From NCBI RefSeq assembly GCF_014489615.1, contig NZ_CP060825.1, positions 2,459,501 to 2,523,500 on the forward strand: a DNA stretch of 64,000 bases, in the 5' to 3' direction. A program made the translations under genes and the position numbers. This document shows positions 52,181 through 60,877 of the stretch, piece after piece (the first letter of the stretch is position 1; each line of letters opens with the position of its first letter). The stretch is from Streptomyces genisteinicus (GTDB taxonomy: Bacteria; Actinomycetota; Actinomycetes; Streptomycetales; Streptomycetaceae). The notes under the pieces are model-generated. The model worked only from the letters and a program-made list of their open reading frames with translations, had not been told where the DNA came from and searched no databases.

Positions 52181-53563
52181 GTGGATTTCGAGGTGCTGAG
52201 GGCGAGGTTCTTCGAGGCGCTGGGCAAGGAGAACGGCAGCATCACTGCTGCGGCTCGTGCAGTGGGAGTGAACCGCAATACGGCGTTCGGATGGGCACGC
52301 CAGGCCGGAGTCCGTGGTCGTGGCAAGCCTCGCAGGCCCGGCCACCCCGGTCGGGCGGAGTACGAGCGGCTGCGTGCGGCGGGAGTCCGGCGCCGTGAGG
52401 CCGCCGGGCGGGCTGGTGTCCATGAGCGCACCGCTGAGGACTGGGACCGCGGTATCCGGCAGATCGGCCACTCGCGCCTGCACCCCGACGGGCGCCGCAT
52501 CGACTACAAGACCGGTGTGACCACCATCGGCGCCACCTCTTCGGAGTTGTCCCTCGCAAGGGTCGAGGCCGAGCTGCACCCACGGTTCCTCACGGTCACC
52601 GAGCGGGAGGTGATCGCCGATCTGCGCCGTGAGGGCCGGTCGCTGCGCGCGATCGGACGGGCACTGGGCCGACCGGCCTCCACGGTCAAGCGCGAGATCG
52701 ACGCCCGGTCGGTCGACGGCGTCTACCGGCCGCACCGGGCCCAGCGAGCATGGGCGAGGAGCCGGTCACGCGCCAAGGACTCCAAGCTCGCCCAGGACGG
52801 CCCGCTCCGCCGGTTCGTCGCGGACAAGCTGCAGGAACAGTGGTCACCCGAGCAGATCTGCCACGCTCTGCTCATCGAGTTCCCCGACGACGAGAGCATG
52901 CGGGTGAGTCCGGAGACGATCTACCAGGCGATCTATGTCCAGGCCCGTGGCGGACTGCGACGCGAGGTCGCACTCGCGCTGCGCACCGGTCGCACCCGGC
53001 GCAAGCCTCACCGCAGCCCGGAGCAGCGCACCCGCCGGTTCGTTGACGAGATGGTGATGATCTCCGAGCGGCCTGCCGGGGTGGAGGACCGGGCGGTTCC
53101 CGGCCACTGGGAAGGCGATCTGATCGTCGGCTCCCGCAGCGACAGCGCGATCATGACCCTGGTCGAGCGCTCCACCCGTTATGTCCTGCTCGGGCATCTG
53201 CCCGGCGGGCATACCGCCGAGGAGGTCCGCGATGTGCTGGTGCCCTTGATCCAGACCCTGCCCGGGCACCTGCGCGGCTCGCTGACCTGGGATCAGGGCT
53301 GCGAGATGGCCGCCCACAAGCAGTTCACCATTGCCACGGGAGTGCCGGTCTACTTCTGCGACCCGCACTCACCCTGGCAACGCGGCTCGAACGAGAACAC
53401 GAACGGCCTGTTGCGGCAGTACTTCCCCAAAGGAACCGACCTGTCCGTGCACAGCGCCGAAGACCTCGAACACGTCGCCCAGCGACTCAACGGCCGGCCA
53501 CGCAAAACGCTCGGCTGGAGAACCCCAGCCGAGCGCCTGCGTGATCTACTGACGCCCACGTAG
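52181..53563 (+). CDS. IS30-family transposase
   Basis: A 460-residue DDE transposase. The N-terminus has two HTH-like segments (ITAAARAVGVNRNTAFGWAR; then LRREGRSLRAIGRALGRPAS, TVKREI). The catalytic core has Asp in PGHWEGDLIVGS, Asp in LTWDQGCEMAAHKQFTIATG and Glu in RGSNENTNGLLRQYFPKGTD, the D-D(33)E spacing typical of IS30. It is longer than many IS30 transposases (~340-390) because of the extra N-terminal HTH domain. GTG 52181 lies at the foot of a stem-loop. The frame is intact, so the element may be active. Confidence 0.93.
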   Translation: MDFEVLRARFFEALGKENGSITAAARAVGVNRNTAFGWARQAGVRGRGKPRRPGHPGRAEYERLRAAGVRRREAAGRAGVHERTAEDWDRGIRQIGHSRLHPDGRRIDYKTGVTTIGATSSELSLARVEAELHPRFLTVTEREVIADLRREGRSLRAIGRALGRPASTVKREIDARSVDGVYRPHRAQRAWARSRSRAKDSKLAQDGPLRRFVADKLQEQWSPEQICHALLIEFPDDESMRVSPETIYQAIYVQARGGLRREVALALRTGRTRRKPHRSPEQRTRRFVDEMVMISERPAGVEDRAVPGHWEGDLIVGSRSDSAIMTLVERSTRYVLLGHLPGGHTAEEVRDVLVPLIQTLPGHLRGSLTWDQGCEMAAHKQFTIATGVPVYFCDPHSPWQRGSNENTNGLLRQYFPKGTDLSVHSAEDLEHVAQRLNGRPRKTLGWRTPAERLRDLLTPT

Positions 53564-53668
53564 ACCGTCAGGTGTTGCGAGGACCCCAAGAATCCGCCCG
53601 GGGCGCGGCCGGGGCTCAGCCGTGTCCCGGGGCGGAGGCGCGGCAGGGGCGGCCCGTAGGCTGGGCGG

Positions 53669-54319
53669 GTGCCGATCACCGTTCTCCTCGTCGACGACGA
53701 ACCCCTCGTCCGGGCCGGGTTGCGCGCCGTGCTGGAGGCACAGCCGGACATCGAGGTGACCGGCGAGGCCGCGGACGGCGCCGCGGTGATCCCGCTGGTG
53801 CGGCAACTGCGCCCCGACGTGGTCGCGATGGACGTCCGGATGCCCCTCCTCGACGGGATCGAGGCGACCCGCGCGGTCCTGCGGACCGTGCCCGATCCCC
53901 CGAAGATCCTGGTCGTCACCACGTTCGAGAACGACGAGTACGTCTACGAGGCGCTGCGCGCCGGGGCCGACGGCTTCCTGCTGAAGCGCGCCCGCCCCGC
54001 GGAGATCGTCAACGCCGTGCGGGTGGTGGCCGGGGGCGAGTCCCTGCTCTTCCCGGCGGCCGTGCGCTCGCTCGCCGCCGAGTACGGGACCTCCCGCGCA
54101 CGCGACCGGATGGAACGCGCGGCGCTCACCGACCGGGAGGCGGCCGTGCTGCGCCTGATGGCCCGCGGCCTGTCCAACGCGGAGATCGCCGCCCAGCTGG
54201 TCGTCGGCACCGAGACCGTCAAGTCCCACGTCAGCGCGGTGCTGTCGAAGCTCGGGGCCCGCGACCGCACGCAGGCGGTGATCGCGGCGTACGAGTCGGG
54301 ATTCGTGGCACCGGCGTGA
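53669..54319 (+). CDS. NarL/LuxR-type response regulator, partner of the 50754 kinase
   Basis: A 216-residue response regulator: receiver domain with acidic pair VLLVDDEP (Asp9, Asp10), phospho-acceptor Asp55 in VVAMDVRMP, conserved Thr in VVTTFEND and Lys in GADGFLLKRARP. The LuxR HTH at about 150-205 (LTDREAAVLRLMARGLSNAE, then VGTETVKSHVSAVLSKL) is typical. GTG 53669 has a weak site. It lies ~70 bp after the IS right end; before insertion it would have followed the kinase by ~185 bp. Confidence 0.93.
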   Translation: MPITVLLVDDEPLVRAGLRAVLEAQPDIEVTGEAADGAAVIPLVRQLRPDVVAMDVRMPLLDGIEATRAVLRTVPDPPKILVVTTFENDEYVYEALRAGADGFLLKRARPAEIVNAVRVVAGGESLLFPAAVRSLAAEYGTSRARDRMERAALTDREAAVLRLMARGLSNAEIAAQLVVGTETVKSHVSAVLSKLGARDRTQAVIAAYESGFVAPA

Positions 54320-54509
54320 ACGGCACCGGCATGCGCCGCAACTGACGCTTCGTCAACGCGGCGACGGTCGCGCCCACTCCTGAGGGGGACGTCCCGATTG
54401 CCTCCGAGATGTCCGCATCCTAAGGTTCCGACCTGCCGGGACTTCTTCCGTCCCGCAACCGGCGCGCCGACCGCAGCAGCATGCGCGGCCCGATCCGAAG
54501 GACGCCCGC

Positions 54510-55376
54510 ATGGCCGTCGAACGGCCGACCGAAGAGAACCCCGCGCTCGCGCTCGGCCGGGCGCTGCGCGAGCTCCAGCAGCGTTCGGGGTGCACCCTGC
54601 GTTCCCTGGAGACCCGCGTGCGCATCAGCGACTCCTCGCTGTCGCGCTACTTCCGGGGCACGACCGTCCCGCCCTGGCCGACCGTCCGGGACCTGTGCCG
54701 GGCGCTCGGCGGCGATCCGGCCGAGTTCCGCGTCCTGTGGGAGGCGGCCGACCGCGCGGCCTGCGCGCCTGCGGCACCCGCCGGCCCGCCTCCCGGCACA
54801 CCGGTGGTCTCCGACCCGCCGGAGCCGCCGGAGCCGCCGGAGCCGACAGGGGCTCCGGCCGGGGCACGCACGCCCACCGCGCCGCGGGGGCGCACCACCT
54901 GGGCGGCGGCGGGGGTGGCCGTCGGGGTGGCGCTCGGCGCCGCGCTGACGGCCTGGGCGTGGCCGGCGGCGTCCCCCGGCGACACCGGGACCATGGCGCT
55001 CGGCAGCCAGGCCGGCCCGCCGGACGGGCGGCTCTTCGTCAACCGGTCGACCGGGGCCTGCCTCGACAGCAGCCTCGACCGGGGGTTGCGCGCGTACGAG
55101 TGCAACGCCCTGCCCTACCAGCGGTGGACGGTCCACGAAGTGCCGGGCGACGGCGTCCGCCTCAGGAACCATGCGACGGGCCGCTGCCTGGACCACGACG
55201 CGGGCTTGCAGGCGGCGGTCTGCGGCTCGTCGGCGACCCAGCGCTGGACGCTGGTCCCCCGCGACGAGGGCGCCGTCGAGGTGCGGAACGCCGAGACCCG
55301 CCACTGCCTCGACGCCGACCGGACGGCCCTCCGCGCCCTGCCCTGCACCCGCTCCGACAGCCAGACGTGGGCCTGA
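54510..55376 (+). CDS. Membrane protein fusing an XRE HTH to an exported ricin-B lectin domain
   Basis: A 288-residue protein. Residues ~15-67 are an XRE-type helix-turn-helix (GRALRELQQRSGCTLRSLET, then RVRISDSSLSRYFRGTTVP). A Pro/Glu-rich stretch follows, then one membrane segment (~131-151, WAAAGVAVGVALGAALTAWA), then a ricin-B lectin domain from ~172 to the end with three QxW-like repeats (YQRWTV, TQRWTL, SQTWA) and CLD motifs. DNA binding would be cytoplasmic and sugar binding outside. GAAGGA precedes ATG 54510. It is monocistronic downstream of the response regulator. A carbohydrate-sensing role is inference. Confidence 0.82.
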   Translation: MAVERPTEENPALALGRALRELQQRSGCTLRSLETRVRISDSSLSRYFRGTTVPPWPTVRDLCRALGGDPAEFRVLWEAADRAACAPAAPAGPPPGTPVVSDPPEPPEPPEPTGAPAGARTPTAPRGRTTWAAAGVAVGVALGAALTAWAWPAASPGDTGTMALGSQAGPPDGRLFVNRSTGACLDSSLDRGLRAYECNALPYQRWTVHEVPGDGVRLRNHATGRCLDHDAGLQAAVCGSSATQRWTLVPRDEGAVEVRNAETRHCLDADRTALRALPCTRSDSQTWA

Positions 55377-56202
55377 CGCGCACGACCCCCACACCTGACC
55401 CGCCCGCCCCGCCCGACCCGCCGACAGGGCCCCTCGGCCAACGGACCGCCGCCGCGCGCCGCGGGCCCGCCTGACGGCGGAGGCGTCCGGGGCTGTTCCG
55501 CACGGCCCGCCCGGCAGACGACGCCCCGGGCCCGTCGGGGTGCCCTCGGCGAGGCCCGCGCTCTCGCCGACCGGTCCCGCCCGCCGCCGCGCCCCCGCCG
55601 GCTGCCCGCCCACCACCTCGCCGCCGCGCAGCGGCCTCACCCGGCACGGGCCCGCGCGCCCCGCACCGGCACCGGCCGCCCGCCACCGGGTCGGTCCACC
55701 ACCCTCCGCCGCGGTGACCCGCTCCGGAGGGTCAGGCCGGACCGAGGCAGCACGGGCCACCGGCGTCCGCGTGCCGGGCGGCGCCCCGGCGGGCCCTCCG
55801 CGCCCTCCGCCGCTCCGGTCGCCACCCCCGGGGCGCGCCCCGGAAGCCGCCCTCTCCACGCGGTGGCATCCCCGGGCCCTCCTGGGCTCCGAAGAGGTGC
55901 CCCGCGCCTGTCCCAGAGGCTTCAGCGGGTCCCGGGACACGGGTGTCCGCGCAGGTGGGAGGGGTGGGAATCCCGAGACGGGCGAAGCGCACGGGACACG
56001 CTTGCGGCCCGCTCGGCGCCCGGCCGAGACTCCAATCGTCCGGCAGCGAGACCACCTCGTCACGAGGGTCCCGCACCGGACGCCCCACCGTGCACGTCCC
56101 GTGCCCCGCCCTGCCGTACCGCAGCGCGACGGACGGACGGACGCACGCACCCCCCACCCCGTCCCGGGCCGGCGACCGGCCCCGTCCTCCCCTGGAGCCG
56201 TC
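55377..56202. other. Long non-coding or unrecognised interval
   Basis: About 820 bp of Pro/Arg/Gly-coded GC-rich sequence. An in-frame extension of the next gene runs through it from 55540 but has no ribosome site and biased composition, so it is not taken as coding. No repeat, RNA or regulatory motif was recognised apart from short GC palindromes such as GGGGCGCGCCCC near 55830. Confidence 0.5.
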
Positions 56203-57129
56203 GTGCCCCACAGGCCAACCGTCCCCCGCCGCCCCCTCCGGCTGCCGCTCCTCGCCCTCGCCGCCGCGCTCGGCGCGACGCTGGTCACCTGCTCGGGCGA
56301 TCCGTCGCCGGGCTCGGGGCCGCCCGCCGCGAAGGCGGCGTCGCCCCCGTCGACCGGGGACGCCGGGCTCCTGCACGACGCACGGCAACTCCTGCTGCGC
56401 GACTGCCTGCGGAGGCACGGTTTCGCGTACACCGTCTTCCCTCTCGACGAGGAGTCCGCGGCCGCCCGCTTCCCGTACGTCGTCGACGACGCCGACTGGG
56501 CACGGCGCCACGGCTACGGCGGCGAACTCGACCGGCGGGCGGCCCGGCTCGCGGCGGACGACCCGAACCGGGCGTACTTCGCCGGCCTGCCGCCCGACCG
56601 CAGGGCTCGGGCCCTGGTGGTGTCGAACGGCCCCTCGCCGCAGGGGCTGTCGGTCCGCCTGCCGGGCGGGGGCGAGGTCCGGCGCAGCGACCGCGGGTGC
56701 GTGGCCGAGGCGGAACGCCGCCTCTACGCGGACCTCGGGGCCTGGTTCCGCGCCTCGACCCGGGTGGACGCGCTGGACCGCGTCCGCCGAAGCCGGGTCG
56801 TCGCCGAGCCCGCGTACACGGCGCGGCTGAGGGAGTGGAGCCGGTGCATGCGGGCGGCGGACCGGCCGTACGCGACACCGGCCGACGCCCGCGCGGCGGC
56901 GACCGGGCCGGAGCGGAGCCTGCCGCACGACCGCGAGGTCGCCCTCGCGCTCACGGAGGCCGGCTGCGCGGACTCGTCGGGACTCGGCGCGGCGGCCCGG
57001 CGGCTGGACGCCCGTCACGGGGCTGCGCTGCGCGCCGAGTACCGGGCGGACGTCGACACCCGCGACCGCCTGCGGGCGGGCGCTCTCACCCGGGCCCGGC
57101 AGATCCTCCGCACCTCCCGAGCATCCTGA
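56203..57129 (+). CDS. Exported, lipoprotein-like protein of unknown function
   Basis: A 308-residue protein. The N-terminus VPHRPTVPRRPLRLPLLALA continues to a hydrophobic segment ending LVTCSGD, a possible lipobox with Cys at about residue 30. The mature part is mainly helical and hydrophilic, with cysteines in LRDCLRRHGF, DRGCVAEAERRL, WSRCMRAADRP and TEAGCADSS. The pattern of Cys and Arg/Tyr is reminiscent of secreted streptomycete proteins of unknown role. GTG 56203 has GGAG eight bases upstream. Monocistronic. I cannot name a family. Confidence 0.65.
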   Translation: MPHRPTVPRRPLRLPLLALAAALGATLVTCSGDPSPGSGPPAAKAASPPSTGDAGLLHDARQLLLRDCLRRHGFAYTVFPLDEESAAARFPYVVDDADWARRHGYGGELDRRAARLAADDPNRAYFAGLPPDRRARALVVSNGPSPQGLSVRLPGGGEVRRSDRGCVAEAERRLYADLGAWFRASTRVDALDRVRRSRVVAEPAYTARLREWSRCMRAADRPYATPADARAAATGPERSLPHDREVALALTEAGCADSSGLGAAARRLDARHGAALRAEYRADVDTRDRLRAGALTRARQILRTSRAS

Positions 57130-57527
57130 CCGGCGGGCCTTCGCCGCCGAACGGAACCCCCGACCGGCAGACCCGCGACCGGCAGGTCCGCCCACCCGAC
57201 GCACCGCCTCCCCCGGGCAGCACCCCCGCCCCGGCGTAACCCCCACCTGCACCCCCACCCCACAGCTCCCCCCCGTACCAGGACCAGCGGCGCCCCACCC
57301 GCCCTGCGCCGCCCCTCCGGCGGCTGCCACCCGGCGGCGACCGCCGCACACCGTTTCCCCACGCGGGACCGCCCTCGGCCCCGCCCCCCGACTCCGCCGC
57401 GCCCTCACGGGGCCGGCGGTCACGGCCCGCGCCGCAGCAGGCGGCACGGGACCGCCGCGCCGATGTCCGCGCGGACATCGCGCACCCCCACCGGGCGTCT
57501 CACCGCCCCCGTTCGAAGGACTCCACC
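57130..57527. other. Intergenic, contains one long palindrome
   Basis: Low-complexity Pro-coded sequence with no gene; the only structured element seen is the 20-bp palindrome at 57461-57480. Confidence 0.5.
57461..57480. promoter_or_regulatory. 20-bp perfect palindrome upstream of the I36 inhibitor gene
   Basis: CGATGTCCGCGCGGACATCG is self-complementary over its full length and lies 48 bp before the inhibitor ATG. It is a plausible operator; no regulator gene is adjacent. Confidence 0.5.
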
Positions 57528-57986
57528 ATGAGGTTCATGCGCCACGCCCTGACCACCGGTCTCGCCGCCCTCGCCGTCGCCACGCTGACCGTCCCGGTCG
57601 CCGGGGCCGGTTCGGCCGCGGCCGCCGCCCCCGCATCCGCATCCGCTGCCCGGTCCGCCGCAGCCGCCGCACCGGACGGGTTCCTGTACGCGTGGGAGCA
57701 CGCACACGCGGGCGGCGCCCACTGCAAGTGGAACGGGAACAACGCGAACTGGGCCGGATGCAGCGACAAGGTCTCCGACGTCTGGAACAACGGCTTCCCC
57801 GGGCGCAAGGAGGACGTCCGTCTCTACAACGGGCGTGAGTGGACGGAGTCCTGGGTCTGCCTGCACCAGGGACACTCCATCCCCGACCTCAACGCCTCCG
57901 GCCTGAAGTGGTTCGGCTCGGGCCACGGGCAGGGGACGTCGGTGAACGACTCGATCTCCTCCCACGCCTGGGTCGACGCCTGCTGA
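57528..57986 (+). CDS. Secreted peptidase inhibitor family I36 protein
   Basis: A 152-residue secreted protein. The signal peptide (residues 1-27) is followed by an Ala/Ser-rich spacer. The ~100-residue domain contains FLYAWEHAHAGGAHCKWNGN, NWAGCSDKVSDVWNNGFPGR, VRLYNGREW and VCLHQG, ending SSHAWVDAC, with four cysteines. This is the pattern of inhibitor family I36 (SMPI, a metalloproteinase inhibitor with a crystallin-like fold). GAAGGA precedes ATG 57528. It likely protects against or regulates secreted metalloproteases; the inhibitory target is inferred from the family only. Confidence 0.85.
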   Translation: MRFMRHALTTGLAALAVATLTVPVAGAGSAAAAAPASASAARSAAAAAPDGFLYAWEHAHAGGAHCKWNGNNANWAGCSDKVSDVWNNGFPGRKEDVRLYNGREWTESWVCLHQGHSIPDLNASGLKWFGSGHGQGTSVNDSISSHAWVDAC

Positions 57987-57999
57987 CCCGCCCTCACCG

Positions 58000-58031
58000 G
58001 CCGGCCCGGCCCCTCCCCGCCGGGCCGGCCT
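58000..58031 (+). terminator. Terminator of the I36 inhibitor gene
   Basis: GGCCGGCCCGGC (58000-58011) pairs perfectly with GCCGGGCCGGCC (58020-58031), 8-nt loop, directly past the stop codon. Confidence 0.7.
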
Positions 58032-58119
58032 CCCGGGCACCCGTCGTTGTCAGTGGTCGCTGCGAGACTGGGATCTCCATCGGGCGCTTCACGCACACGG
58101 CACGACGGGGGACTCCGCC

Positions 58120-58563
58120 ATGGGCACCTGGGACATCGGGCACTTCGACAACGACACCGCCGCGGACTTCTCCGGTTCGCTGGACGACGCCGCCGAGGCC
58201 GACCGCCCCGGCATCCTGCGCGAGACGCTGCTGCGGGTCGCGCGGACCGAGGAGTACCTGGACAGCGACGAGGCGGCGGAGGCCGTGGCCGCGGCGGCGC
58301 TGGTCGCCGCGCAGTGCCCCGGCGGGGAGCCGGTGACCACGGCGTACGGCCCCGACGAGCCGATACCGGCGCTGCCCCCGGAGCTGCGGGGGCTCGCCGT
58401 CAGTGCGCTCGACCGCACGCTGCGCGAGCCGTCGGAGCTGCTGGAGCTCTGGGACGAGTCCGGCTCCGGCCCGGCCTGGCGGGCGGATGTGCTCCGGCTG
58501 CGTGACGTCCTCGTGGCGGGCGGGGACGCACCGGGCGCGGGAGGGGAGTCTGCCCTGGGGTGA
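58120..58563 (+). CDS. DUF4259 protein
   Basis: A 147-residue protein of DUF4259: MGTWDIGHFDNDTAADFSGS is the family's opening, followed by a helical body (ADRPGILRETLLRVARTEEY; AVAAAALVAAQCPGGEPVT) and a Trp/Leu-rich C-terminus (LLELWDESGSGPAWRADVLR). Function is unknown; the family is often found with immunity or stress genes. Start ATG 58120 fits the conserved N-terminus. It probably has its own promoter. Confidence 0.85.
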   Translation: MGTWDIGHFDNDTAADFSGSLDDAAEADRPGILRETLLRVARTEEYLDSDEAAEAVAAAALVAAQCPGGEPVTTAYGPDEPIPALPPELRGLAVSALDRTLREPSELLELWDESGSGPAWRADVLRLRDVLVAGGDAPGAGGESALG

Positions 58564-58609
58564 GTCCGCTGTGAGTCCGCCCCCACGAGTGCACGAGGAG
58601 CGAGGGACG

Positions 58610-59026
58610 ATGACCGACGACGAATCCGAGATCCGCGATCTGATCACGCGGTGGACCGAGGCCGTGCACCGGGGGGATCTCCCGGCCGTACTGGCCGACC
58701 ACGCGGACGACATCGTGATGTTCGACGTGCCGCCGCCGCACGACGGCGTCCGGGGCATCGGCGCCTACCGGGAGACCTGGCCGCCGTTCTTCGACTGGCA
58801 GGCGCAGGGCGCGGTGTTCGAGCTGGTGTCGCTCGACGTCACGGCGGGCGGGGACGCCGCCTTCGCCCATGCCCTGCTGCGGTGCGGCACGCCCGAGGAG
58901 CTGACGGCGCACCCGGAGTCCCGGCTGCGGCTCACGGTCGGGCTGCGCCGTGAGTCGGGCCGCTGGGTGGTCGCCCACGAGCACCACTCCTTCGCGGACA
59001 CCTCGGCGGCCGAGCCCGCCCCCTGA
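58610..59026 (+). CDS. Second SnoaL/SgcJ-type NTF2-like protein
   Basis: A 138-residue NTF2-like protein (SgcJ/EcaC group): ESEIRDLITRWTEAVHRGDL, VLADHADDIVMFDVPPPHDG, ETWPPFFDWQAQGAVFELVS, then LTVGLRRESGRWVVAHEHHS. GAGGAG with GAGGGA precedes ATG 58610. Members act as dimeric small-molecule binding proteins or isomerases; no specific activity can be read. It follows the DUF4259 gene by 46 bp on the same strand and may be co-transcribed. The hairpin at 59100-59140 ends the transcript. Confidence 0.85.
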   Translation: MTDDESEIRDLITRWTEAVHRGDLPAVLADHADDIVMFDVPPPHDGVRGIGAYRETWPPFFDWQAQGAVFELVSLDVTAGGDAAFAHALLRCGTPEELTAHPESRLRLTVGLRRESGRWVVAHEHHSFADTSAAEPAP

Positions 59027-59099
59027 CACGTGCGCGCCGCCCGCGGGAGGGGGCAGGCGGCGCGGACGGCACGACACCCGTGGCCACGCCGGCGCGGGA

Positions 59100-59140
59100 G
59101 CCGGCTCCGGTACGGGACGGGGGTCCGTACCGGGGCCGGC
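59100..59140. terminator. Bidirectional terminator, NTF2-like gene / TPP enzyme gene
   Basis: GCCGGCTCCGGTACGG (59100-59115) pairs with CCGTACCGGGGCCGGC (59125-59140) with one T:G pair, between converging genes. Confidence 0.7.
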
Positions 59141-59194
59141 GAAGGGCCCGCCAGGGGTGACACCGGGGGCGTCCGCTCACAGGTGAGTGGGCGC

Positions 59195-60877
59195 TCACAG
59201 GTGGGTGGGCGCGAACATCCGCAGGTGGGCCGGGAGGACGACGACGGAGGGACCCGGTGCCGCCAGGGCCTTCGCCAGATCCTGGGCGAGCGTTCCCGGC
59301 TCCGTGCGGACGGCCGGCACGCCGAACGACTCGGCGAGCGCCACGAAGTCGGGCCGGGCGAGTTCCGTCCCGGTCGCCTCGCCGAAGGCGTCCGTCATGT
59401 ACTCGCGGAGGATGCCGTAGCCGCCGTCGTCCACGATCAGCCAGGTGACCGGCAGGTCGTACTGGCGGGCGGTGGCGAGTTCGGCGATCGAGTACATGGC
59501 GCCGCCGTCGCCGGAGACGGCGAGCACGGGCTGCGTGCGATCGGCCGAGGCGGCGCCGATGGCGGCCGGGAAGGCGTAGCCGAGACCGCCCGCGCCCTGG
59601 GCCGAGTGCATGGTGTTCGGCCGGCGGGCGTCGAAGGCGGACCACGCCCAGTAGGCGAGGATCGTCATGTCCCAGAAGCTGGGCGACTCGTCCGGGAGCG
59701 CCTGGCGGACCGAGGCCAGCAGCTGCTGCTCCACGGTCAGTTCCTGCGCGTCGATCCGGGCGCGGACCGCGGCGAGCAGTTCCCGGACGGAGCCGGCGGC
59801 GGCCGGGTCCCGGCGCTCGGTGACGGTCTCCAGCAGGGCCTGGAGACCGAGCCGGGCGTCGGCGTGGATGCCGATGCCGGGGTGGTTGGACTCCAGCTTC
59901 CCGGCGTCGGCCTCGATCTGGATCATCCGGCCGCGCGGGGCGAACGTGTGGTAGTTCGAGGAGAGTTCGCCGAGTCCGGAGCCGACGACGAGCAGGACGT
60001 CGGCCGCCTCCAGGTAGTCGGTGGTGTGCCGGTCCTCCAGCCAGGACTGGAGGGAGAGCGGGTGCTCCCAGGGGAAGGCGCCCTTGCCGCCGAAGGTGGT
60101 CACCACGGGGGCGTCGAGCTTCTCGGCGAGGGCGCGCAGCTTGCCGGAGGCGTCGGAGCGCACCACTCCGCCGCCCGCGACGATCACGGGCCGCTCGGCG
60201 CGGGAGAGCAGGTCGGCGGCGACGGCGGTGAGCTCGGGTCGCGGCGCGAGCTCCTCCGGCCCGGCGTCCATGGCGGTGACGACGGGCAGGACCGTCTCCG
60301 CGAGCAGCACGTCCTGCGGGATCTCGACCCAGACCGGGCCGTGCGGCGCGGTGAGCGCCGACTCCCAGGCCGCGGCGATCGCCGACGGGATCTGGGAGGC
60401 CGTGCGCACCACGTGCACGGACTTGACGATGTCGCGGAACGACGCCTGCTGGTCGCGCAGTTCGTGCAGGTAGCCGTGGCGTCCGCCGCCGAGTCCGGCG
60501 GCCGGGATCTGGCTGCCGATGGCGAGCACCGGCGCGGAGGCGGCGGCCGCCTCCTGGAGGGCGGCGAGCGACATCAGCGCGCCGGGGCCGGTGGACAGCA
60601 GCAGGGGCGCGGCCTCGCCGGTGATGCGGCCGTAGGCGTCGGCGGCGAAGCCGGCGTTGTTCTCGACGCGCAGGCCGACGTAGGTCAGGTCGGAGCGGCG
60701 CAGGGCGTCGAACATGCCCAGGGCGTGCTGTCCGGGCAGGCCGAAGACGGTCGTCGCGCCGAGCCCGGCGAGGGTCTCGACGACGAGGTCGCCCCCGTTG
60801 CGCCCGGCGGGCGGGTTGAGGGCGGCCTCGGTCTGGGCCGCGGTGGGGCGCAGCACCAGGTCGTGGTCGTGGGTCAC
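59195..60877 (-). CDS. TPP-dependent enzyme, possible 2-ketoarginine decarboxylase (AruI-like)
   Basis: A 560-residue thiamine-diphosphate enzyme: cofactor-activating Glu in [15 protein letters not shown] near residue 72, [20 protein letters not shown], central [10 protein letters not shown] domain, and Mg-TPP motif [17 protein letters not shown] near 455. It lacks a FAD-type signature of acetolactate synthase. Its stop-start coupling to an agmatinase-like gene (GTGA overlap) and its length match AruI, which decarboxylates 2-ketoarginine to 4-guanidinobutyraldehyde; the next enzyme acts on guanidino compounds. Function is inferred from context; another 2-oxo acid decarboxylase is possible. 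Confidence 0.8.
   Translation of the reverse strand: MTHDHDLVLRPTAAQTEAALNPPAGRNGGDLVVETLAGLGATTVFGLPGQHALGMFDALRRSDLTYVGLRVENNAGFAADAYGRITGEAAPLLLSTGPGALMSLAALQEAAAASAPVLAIGSQIPAAGLGGGRHGYLHELRDQQASFRDIVKSVHVVRTASQIPSAIAAAWESALTAPHGPVWVEIPQDVLLAETVLPVVTAMDAGPEELAPRPELTAVAADLLSRAERPVIVAGGGVVRSDASGKLRALAEKLDAPVVTTFGGKGAFPWEHPLSLQSWLEDRHTTDYLEAADVLLVVGSGLGELSSNYHTFAPRGRMIQIEADAGKLESNHPGIGIHADARLGLQALLETVTERRDPAAAGSVRELLAAVRARIDAQELTVEQQLLASVRQALPDESPSFWDMTILAYWAWSAFDARRPNTMHSAQGAGGLGYAFPAAIGAASADRTQPVLAVSGDGGAMYSIAELATARQYDLPVTWLIVDDGGYGILREYMTDAFGEATGTELARPDFVALAESFGVPAVRTEPGTLAQDLAKALAAPGPSVVVLPAHLRMFAPTHL

Larger units (their letters stand above)
52126..53599 (+). mobile_element. IS30-family insertion sequence
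   Basis: A ~1.47-kb element with one transposase gene. Imperfect terminal inverted repeats match over ~28 bp: left GGGCGGGTTCTATTGATCCC (then CGCAACACC) against right-end complement GGGCGGATTCTTGGGGTCCT (then CGCAACACC). Ends are uncertain by ~14 bp because the outer GGGCGG part may be target sequence. No clear target duplication was seen. It separates a histidine kinase gene from its response regulator gene. Confidence 0.85.

Noticed and set aside
55540..56202. N-terminal extension of the lipoprotein-like gene
   Set aside because: Pro/Arg-rich, no start with a ribosome site, and it would place the hydrophobic export signal 220 residues inside the protein.
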